Below, one piece after another: positions 58,001 through 64,000 of a DNA stretch of 64,000 nt. Position numbers and translations under genes: made by a program. Every line of letters begins with the position of its first letter. The stretch's first letter is position 1. A model generated the notes under the pieces. That model saw only the letters and a list, made by a program, of their open reading frames with translations. It was not told the DNA's origin and did no database searches. This DNA comes from Protula sp. h YS-2021 (Eukaryota; Annelida; Polychaeta; Sabellida; Serpulidae): the NCBI GenBank assembly GCA_949752745.1, contig OX457026.1, positions 69,620,591 to 69,684,590 of the forward strand. The letters run 5' to 3'.

Positions 58001-59045
58001 GAGTATAAGACACCGTTGGGCGAGAGGTACTGGACTGGCGGATAACTGCAACAAATCAAGCCAGTTACTTGATCCTAGCCATTGCACCAAAAAAAAAAAA
58101 AAAACAAAAAAACACACAAACACACAATTAGCTAAATCGTGGAGCTTTTTTTTTAAAAAAAAAACCTTGTGGCCGTCACTATACTTTAAATTAGTATTTA
58201 TACGAGTTTATTTAAAACACCGTTTCTGAGCAGACTGGTTAGTTTTCACCGCTGTGTCGAGCAGCGCCAACATAACCATCACTTTGAATGCCTGTATTAC
58301 AGTAAATGAAGCAACGACCTAGTGCTCGCGCTATTACGGTAAGCGTACTTATACTGGTTGTTGTTGGTGGGGCTGACGTTGTGCTCCGTGTCGGTGTTCC
58401 CGCCACCACCGCTGTTCTGGCGGTGGAATTTGGCCTCTCCCACCACCTTCTCTCTCTGCTGCCGTGACATGCGTCCAAACTTCACCGCTGACAACAGAAA
58501 CGGACATTATTACTACGTTGTCATGATAAGCAGCGCCGTGGCATGTTAACAAAGGCCCAACAAAGCACCGTTTTTTATTGATTTTAACGCCACAAGACAC
58601 AATCAGTTTTTTTTTTCAAATACTGTGAGAAAATCCAAAGCATCACTGATTTACCAAATCTGTCTTTCAATATTACCCAGGATACTGGCACCCTCTCCGT
58701 AATGTGACATTACAGAGGATATTCTTCATCCCATCTCGTGTGCTACAGCAAATACAACCGCATATGATCCAGTTGGTTGTTAAAATAGTATTAATGATAT
58801 CAAGTAGAGGAGACACTCATCGATCAAACCGTATAACATCGCAAATTTGTTGCGCTACAAGCAGAATCGACACTGAAGTGTAGTAACTGAGTGCTGAGCT
58901 CACCGTCCCTGGACATGCCAAGTGCAAGACACTTCTGTAGTCTACAATACTGACAGCGGTTTCTGTTCAGTCTGTCAATAACACAGTTTTTGTTACGTGG
59001 ACACTGGTACTGGCACGGTGACGCTTGACTGCGACGGAAGAATCC
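51822..59045 (-). CDS. HR3: ROR/HR3-type nuclear receptor, 5'-partial
   Basis: This is a nuclear hormone receptor of the NR1F group (vertebrate ROR, arthropod HR3), a nuclear transcription factor binding monomeric RORE sites. Eight minus-strand exons with GT/AG junctions and consistent phases give 393 codons plus stop: 58904-59045, 58349-58487, 57894-58045, 57320-57441, 56883-57015, 56065-56172, 53833-53949, 51822-52090. They encode zinc finger 2 (GFFRRSQ, then [20 protein letters not shown]), the family signature [20 protein letters not shown], a hinge with a VKEEP sumoylation-like site, and the ligand-binding domain from [13 protein letters not shown] through [20 protein letters not shown]. 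It ends [15 protein letters not shown], where LHKELF is the helix-12 activation function. The exon with finger 1 (C-x2-C...CEGCK) is not in the window and should lie right of 64000. RORs are the closest match; Rev-erb/E75 is excluded by the hinge signature and the AF-2 helix. Confidence 0.94.
52135..53595. mobile_element. long-inverted-repeat (foldback-like) transposon with 8-bp target duplication
   Basis: Inverted repeats of about 385 bp (52135-52520 and 53215-53595) are roughly 95 percent alike by eye. Each holds six copies of a CGGCAC-centred motif (AACTCGGCAC variants) near the tip. Both ends are flanked by CTTTTTCA (52127-52134 and 53596-53603), an 8-bp target duplication typical of hAT-like elements. 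The interior of about 700 bp has no transposase frame. It is inserted in the last intron of the HR3/ROR gene. Confidence 0.85.
53833..53949 (-). CDS. HR3: HR3/ROR exon: LBD helices 8-9
   Basis: This 117 bp exon is phase 1-1. It encodes [20 protein letters not shown] then [30 protein letters not shown] matches ROR helices 8-9. The donor is GTAAGT. Confidence 0.93.
54117..54267. mobile_element. 151-bp MITE with CCAATCAG target duplication
   Basis: The inverted repeats contain AACTCGGCCCTTTGCCAACT followed by CGGCCC on the left, and the complement on the right. CCAATCAG occurs exactly on both sides (54109-54116 and 54268-54275), an 8-bp duplication. The AACTCGGC motif is shared with the larger 52135-53595 element, so this is probably a short relative. 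Confidence 0.85.
54503..55452 (+). mobile_element. HINE/pearl-like element, about 155-bp tandem core, (GGAC)n, hairpin
   Basis: It starts ATATGTCTCCCCC and ends with the hairpin TATGTCTCCCTTAGGGGGAGACATA. Between lie about five units of roughly 150-160 bp (each with GTTTCGGAGATATCGCAACA) and a GGAC tetranucleotide run at 55382-55404. A short 5' motif matching the arms of a 3' hairpin, with a tandem core and a microsatellite, is the plan described for Helentron-associated (HINE) and molluscan pearl elements. It is nested within the 54033-55755 element. Confidence 0.7.
56065..56172 (-). CDS. HR3: HR3/ROR exon: LBD helices 5-7
   Basis: This short exon (108 bp, phase 1-1) was found by reading the minus strand between the flanking exons. 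Its acceptor is TATAACAG and its donor GTAAGT. It encodes [20 protein letters not shown] then [15 protein letters not shown], matching the SFE-VL-R--RA----N-VLF segment of ROR. It bridges both neighbours in phase. Confidence 0.92.
56540..56845 (+). mobile_element. tandem-core fragment in HR3 intron
   Basis: Two copies of ATGCAAGGTTTCAG-CTCC followed by CGACA and GTCGGCCGGA (56566 and 56748) lie about 180 bp apart. A GACAGACGG tail lies near 56825. It is probably a truncated member of another tandem-core family. Confidence 0.4.
56883..57015 (-). CDS. HR3: HR3/ROR exon: LBD helices 3-5
   Basis: This exon is phase 0 in and 1 out. It encodes [20 protein letters not shown] then [40 protein letters not shown] is the nuclear-receptor signature of the LBD. 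Confidence 0.95.
57320..57441 (-). CDS. HR3: HR3/ROR exon: LBD helix 1
   Basis: This exon is phase 1 in and 0 out. It encodes [20 protein letters not shown] then [32 protein letters not shown] is diagnostic for ROR/HR3 helix 1. Confidence 0.93.
57653..57875. mobile_element. MITE, long copy, in HR3 intron
   Basis: The left end GGGCCGATTTCACAACTTA and the right end AAGTTGTGAAGTCGGCCC are inverted, and several CTAGACTGGGTTT / CAGACC blocks lie inside. It lies in the intron between the hinge exon and the helix-1 exon of HR3/ROR. Confidence 0.8.
57894..58045 (-). CDS. HR3: HR3/ROR exon: hinge
   Basis: This exon is phase 2 in and 1 out. It is Pro/Ser/Asn-rich ([20 protein letters not shown]) and ends in [17 protein letters not shown] fits the sumoylation consensus. 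Confidence 0.85.
58349..58487 (-). CDS. HR3: HR3/ROR exon: C-terminal extension
   Basis: This exon is phase 1 in and 2 out. [24 protein letters not shown] is the NR1F C-terminal extension that contacts the AT-rich half of the response element. A Gly/Asn-rich hinge (NNNQY) follows. Confidence 0.96.
58904..59045 (-). CDS. HR3: HR3/ROR exon: second zinc finger
   Basis: This exon is phase 0 in and 1 out. It encodes [20 protein letters not shown], then [20 protein letters not shown] and ALGMSRD. The four finger-2 cysteines are present. The acceptor lies at the usual K/GFFRR intron of nuclear receptors. Confidence 0.96.
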
Positions 59046-59839
59046 CTGTTATCAACAAATAAATGTAGTGTGTTTTTTTTTCTCTCATCCCCTATTGTTT
59101 ACATGGTATCTTAGATCTTTTCACTTTGGCAATAAAGCGTTCGAAAAACAGGCCCAGTTTGTCCTTGCCATTGTCAAGTTAAGTACAATTGGCCGCTCGC
59201 TTTGCGGCGAATCGGTTGACGCGGTTAATGGCATTTTGTTGTAAACTGCCGTCTATATTTCTCCGATTTATCAATGCACCGACTGGTCGCATGAACCTGT
59301 TTTAACGCATAACTTTCGAAAATGTGTCACGGGAATAGATGATCTCGACTGCGTCCGGTTAATATTGTTCTTGACTTAAGCTGTCATTGAGACAAGGTGG
59401 AACGCAGCGCTTAAACACCTGTATCACGAAGGCATACTGGAACGACATTTTCACATGGAAATTCATTAACTAGAGCGGCCAGTGAACATCCACATCAATG
59501 CATCCGAACATGTCAAACAACGTATTAGTCGGCCATTGCCCTTTTGATTTTGCAAAAAAAAAAAAAAAAAAAAAAAAAACTTTTACCGAACCCCTCCCCC
59601 CCCCCCAATAGTCCCTCCTTTTCCATCGCATACCCCAAAGCTCATTTTGACAATTTTGTATTGTTTCAGAATTGAGACTTTTACCTTATATAAATATATC
59701 TGAATTTATATATCTAAAGTGTCCACATCTGAAAGACTGTGGGGAGGGGGGGGGGGAAGGTGAGGTACGTAATCTGAGTTGTGGGTATCTCAATCTTCAC
59801 TTTCTATATAGATCCGCGTGCAGGTGTAGCAATGTGGAA

Positions 59840-60215
59840 TATGGTCACCCCAAACTGGATTTGTACTCTACGTCTCTTATCCGGGTCTAGAATGTGATCG
59901 CTGTAAACAGGTTTTACTGTATGTCTCTTCATCCGGGTCTGGAATGTGGTCCCTACAGGCGTTTTACTGTAATCCTTCTTTATTCGGATCTTTAAGGTGG
60001 TCACAGAAGGCAGGTTTTACCGTACGTCTTTTATCAGATTCTGGAAGCTGACCACTAAAAACAGATTTTACTGTTCGTCTTGTATCTAGGTCTGGGAGGT
60101 GAGCTAGACAAACAAGTTTTACTGTATCTCTTTATTTTGCTCTGGTCTAGAAGGTGATCGCTAAAAACTGGTTTTATTGCACGTCTCTTTATTCGGGTCT
60201 TCAAGGTGGTTGTTA
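59840..60215 (+). repeat. about 60-bp tandem repeat, six units
   Basis: The diverged unit is GTCTCTTTATCCGGGTCTGG, AATGTGRTCGCT, AAACAGGTTTTACTGTAC. It lies upstream of the HR3/ROR finger-2 exon, presumably in an intron. Confidence 0.85.
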
Positions 60216-60479
60216 CATTTCCAGTTCGCTAAACAAACAATGCTGCAGGAAGTTACATAACCACTCCCATACACAGGACAGCCTGGCCAACATTAAAAAC
60301 ACCTTCAATACTCATTTGAATTCAGAAAATGCTGTCATGCTCTGTCCAGCCTGCCGCAGTAAGTTGTTCATTGGTTAATGAATGTGCCTACTCCCACCCT
60401 ACCCCTCTCCTCATCATAGACATAATCCCATTCTGAACAGGCTCCCCCCCTTCCGATCCTGGTCTGGGTGCTAACGAAC

Positions 60480-61292
60480 TCCCCTTCACCCAAATCAATC
60501 ACGTTTTGACGCCATATGGTGTTACGCATTGTCCAATATGCGTCATCTACAATAGCAACCGGCAGTCTAACTCAAGACATAGTCCCATAAAGTTTGACGC
60601 ATATAGGAGTTCTTAAGTTCTCGTGCCAACACAAATAAGTACTTCAACACGTTTTGACGTCATATGACGCGCTGCGTTTGGCTATCTAAGCCAAATCGAT
60701 AAGAACCGTTGGACCCATCCGAGGCATTAGCTTACCAAATTTGACACTGCGAACGTTTCGTTCTGTAATTACAGTGATGACGCTTTTTTCACGTTTTGAC
60801 GTCACACGACGCCAGACATTATCCAAAATGCGTCATATACAATAGCAACCGGAAGTACCACCTAGGGCATAGTCCGTTAAGTTTGAAGCTGATCCGACTT
60901 GTCGTTCGAGAGTTATTCTGCTAAAGTCTAGTGTCAAAACACATAATGATGTGACGTCATACGTTGCGCTTAAGAATCGCCAGACCTACCCAAGGTATTT
61001 TTTCTACCAAACTCATCCAACATTCCGTTCTGCAGTTACAATAATTACGCAACTGTCACATTCTGACGTCTTGTGACGTAACGCATTGCCGAATATACAT
61101 CAAATACAATAACAACCGGCGGACAAACCCACGGCATAATTCCACCAAGTTTGAAGCTGATCCGGTGCTCCGTTCTCTAGTTATCTGTTGACAAAATCAA
61201 GTGTTTACAACACACGCACACACTACATACACATACTCATATAAATAAAGTACAAAAACGAAATGTTTCCCCTGTACGGGGAAAACATAATT
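60480..61292 (+). mobile_element. tandem-core element, about 145-bp units, CA-rich repeat, hairpin
   Basis: About five diverged units start near 60503, 60650, 60800, 60945 and 61060. Each has a TTTTGACGTCAT-like start and ACAATAGCAACCGG or its equivalent. A CACA-rich tract (61208-61235) and the hairpin TGTTTCCCCTGTACGGGGAAAACA (61264-61287) follow. Confidence 0.6.
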
Positions 61293-62113
61293 ATCCCTGT
61301 CCAGCGGTGGCCTCTGGTGTGAAATCAAATGCCTGCCCCGTTCTGCATATCATATACAATTTGAACGCATCGGTACAAATTTCATAAAAAATCTTATCTC
61401 ATGGTCTTCAACATTCTAGCGCGTGCTAACCAGATACCGTCACATATTTGGGAGGGCGGGCACTGTTTTCTTGTAGATGACGTCCCACCAGTCACAGCGC
61501 ATAAGGTGCTACTACTCCGCAAAACAATATACCGTGAAAAAGGAAAGTTTTTTTTTTTAGGCTGTCAAGATATATTTTGCGCTAACTGGAAATCAAAGGC
61601 GCTTCACAACGCTACGACGCCACAGGATTAGGCTCACCCCCCCCCCCCCACACACACACTCAAGGAACAGCTAATCCTTTTTTTTCCTGACAACACAAAA
61701 TCTAACTTACGTTCAAACTTGAACAAAAACCACAATCCCGCGATATACAATACCCATCGGCTGATATAATGTGACACAGCAGAGATAATGGATTTTTATG
61801 CTGGGAAATGTGAGACGAACTCCTATGTGAAATCATTTAATGTAACATTTGACAGAAGACAGTCACGACAATAGATCGTGAAACTTTAACTTGTCTCTCG
61901 GATTATGCATTCAAGCTAAAATACTTCATGAATTTGAAATTGAAATGGCCTACGTTTCGTGAATCAATGGCGAAGTGTCATTCAGCTGGTACATCTTTAA
62001 ACTTGAATTATTGATGTGGGGATTTCTAATAATGTTTTGATGGCTACCATCACACAAGAATGTAGTGGGGCCTTACAACAATGGTTTGTACTGAGCAATA
62101 ATCAGCACGGTGC
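61293..62113. other. no gene seen
   Basis: Contains a C12 run and a CACA tract at 61629-61660. No exon is supported. Confidence 0.5.
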
Positions 62114-63302
62114 CGGTGTGATATCAAATATTGACCCCCCTGAAATGTGACCCCCCGGTCAAAATTTGATTATCAAATATTGACCGGGGGGTCAGAATTT
62201 GGCTATCAAATATTGACCCCCGCCATCAAATATTGACCCCTACCCTAAATTCCAAAATTCTTTTTCATCGGCCCCTGTATTTGGTTCAAGGAAAGCGGTC
62301 AACAAAAGCAGGTCTTTACTGTGCAATTCTAGTCAGTCCAGAGCACTTTATGTCAATTATGAATTGCATTTCAGAAATAAGGTTTATATTATCGTCGTCC
62401 TCGGTAAATATTTGATATCAAATATTGACCCCCTCCGGTCACAATTTGATATCAAATATTGACCCCCCGGTTACAATTTGATATCAAATATTGACCCCCC
62501 CCCCGGTTACAATTTGATATCAAATATTGACCCCCTAGTAATAGTCCGATAAGGCGTTGATAAATACAAATTTGATTGCATTTATTTGATTGCATTTATT
62601 TCTGGAGCCCACAAAAATGACTTGTTCGACGCCGCCCTCTGAAAAGACCACGATTAGAGGCGATGGGAACTGTCTTTTCAGGACATTCAGTCATTTTCTG
62701 AGTGTGTCACAGGCAGATCATCGTATCGTCCGACAGGTCTTATGTGATTGCATGACCAAGAGCTAGGCCAGAATTAGTCAGATTGCCCAGATCCCCGACT
62801 ATCCAGGCAGTAGCAATATGCACCCTAGTGGTGAATGGGGCACAGAGGTGGAGATATTTCGATTTCGCGAGCCTCTTAGCCACCCCAGTCTACATCTACG
62901 GGCCTTCCGAACAGCGAGAAGACTGTTCAACTAAATACAGCTGGCTTCTTTACGCCCCGGATAACGAGCTACAGCTGACTGCGACCTACAGCCGATCGCG
63001 CCACTTCCCGACACCCAGGAATGCATGTACATATCGAACATTTGCGCCCATTCTGAGCCAGTGAATACAGTCTAAGATTGTGAACATTTTTATTTGTCTT
63101 TGCTGTACATAGATTTTTTTTGGAACGTTAATAAATCAGACAGAATCTTGTATTTTAATTTGCAGTTCATTTATAGAGAGGTGGGGGTGGGGGGTGGGGG
63201 GGGGGAAGGGGTCATTATTTGATGGAGGGGGTCAGTATTTGATAATCAAATTTTGACCGGGGGGTTACTTTTCTATAGGGGTCAATATTTGATCTCACAC
63301 CG
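62114..63302. mobile_element. inverted-repeat element with motif-array ends and OTU gene
   Basis: The left end reads CCGGTGTGATATCAAATATT and the right end is its complement with one change. Similarity extends about 125 bp inward on both sides. The motif TCAAATATTGACC occurs about eight times on the left (62120-62235 and 62410-62530) and, inverted, three to four times on the right (63205-63300). The flank does not give a clean target duplication; CCGG at both ends could be a 4-bp duplication or part of the repeat. The interior carries the broken OTU gene. No transposase is visible. Confidence 0.75.
62617..63064 (+). pseudogene. broken OTU-type cysteine protease gene inside an inverted-repeat element
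   Basis: From the ATG at 62617 the frame reads TTIRGDGNCLFRTFSHFL, the catalytic-Cys motif of OTU (ovarian tumour) deubiquitinase-like proteases, with Cys at codon 19. It meets a TAG at 62764. The same frame then continues with SNMHPSGEWGTEVEIF, another OTU block, and a +1 shift near 62865 opens FASLLATPVYIYGPS and TKYSWLLYAP. One stop and one frameshift therefore break an otherwise recognisable OTU domain. The catalytic His is not certain; RSRHFP near 63000 is a candidate. The gene lies wholly between the inverted repeats of the 62114-63302 element, and AATAAA follows at about 63129. I infer it is a transposon-carried OTU gene; a captured host gene is the alternative. Confidence 0.7.
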
Positions 63303-63699
63303 GAAAGATATGCTGGCAGTTGCAACCGAAAGCCAGGACATCCCACAGCGGTACTGCCTCCCTTCTCAACATACAAACGGCTTTTTTTATTCTCAATTCA
63401 TGCACGTTTTTAACCTCGCATCGCGATGCCGCCCTATCAGATCTGGTTCTCATTTTATGTCCTTATACCCCTTGCACGTTCGCCGATGTCAGTGTCGACA
63501 TCTGATGCACGCATCTTTTCATGTATTGAACACCAGTTTCTTTGACAGTACCGCTACAACTTCTCTAACAGAACACATGTAATGGAAAGTGTCCGGTTCG
63601 CGCGGTTCGGTACTGTTTTGATTTGGTTCGAGAACCCCATGGTCCCCTTTTGGTCTGAAATTGTACATGCTTAAGCATTTTCGGCCAAGTGCTTTTAAT

Positions 63700-64000
63700 A
63701 TACAAGCATGTCCAAGGACATGAACCAGCCGAGTTACCAAACAAGTAAAGAGAGAAAAACTCTGAAACGAATACTGTCAGGCCAAAAAATGAAGAAGTTT
63801 GTTTCTGAACGTAACTTTTTCATAATTTTAAAACATAACACTGAGTTTTCCCGGGTGGAAGCTACCCGAAAAGGGATGTTGGAGAGGTTGGGTTTTGACG
63901 ATTCACGTATTTACCGACATTTACACAATTTTACAAAATTTTTAAAATTCCACTATTTCGGCATTGTTTTTTTTTTTTTTTTTTTTTTTTTTGTCATTTG
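63700..64000 (+). repeat. dispersed repeat with T-tract end, copy 2 (runs off the window)
   Basis: This matches 3590-3860, with an extra insertion of about 60 bp near 63800. It continues past the right edge. Confidence 0.85.

Overview
This is a metazoan nuclear genome window with intron-rich genes, many nonautonomous transposons and tandem arrays. The genes and the repeat style (short tandem cores next to a tetranucleotide microsatellite and a terminal hairpin, as in bivalve 'pearl'-type elements) suggest a lophotrochozoan, most likely a mollusc. That placement is an inference.

Three genes are supported. (1) POC5, a centrin-binding centriole protein, is on the minus strand. Twelve coding exons run from an ATG at 22107 to a stop at 5820, with consistent splice phases and 525 codons. 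Its last intron is about 8.4 kb and holds a 5.3 kb array of a 114-bp satellite plus several repeat elements. (2) An intact intronless xylulokinase (XYLB-like, 537 aa) lies on the plus strand at 42398-44011. (3) The 3' part of a ROR/HR3-type nuclear receptor (NR1F) is on the minus strand, with eight exons between 59045 and 51822. They cover the second zinc finger, hinge and whole ligand-binding domain; the first finger lies beyond the right edge.

Layout: 1-5.8 kb is dispersed repeats and a 54-bp minisatellite. 5.8-22.1 kb is POC5, with minisatellites in introns 2, 7 and 11. 22.1-42.4 kb is gene-poor and holds relics of two LINE-type retrotransposons and a DIRS-like tyrosine-recombinase retrotransposon, a three-copy MITE-like family and palindrome arrays. 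42.4-44.0 kb is xylulokinase. 44.0-51.8 kb is mostly unassigned, with two candidate orphan exons. 51.8-59.0 kb is the receptor, its introns filled by nested transposons. 59.0-64 kb has tandem arrays and an inverted-repeat element carrying a broken OTU-type cysteine-protease gene.

The most unusual material is not a classical operon-like system. It is (a) several unrelated families sharing a tandem-core + microsatellite + hairpin plan, (b) elements whose inverted repeats are arrays of a short motif, two of them with clear 8-bp target duplications, (c) the OTU-bearing inverted-repeat element, and (d) intronic arrays that carry splice-like signals in POC5.
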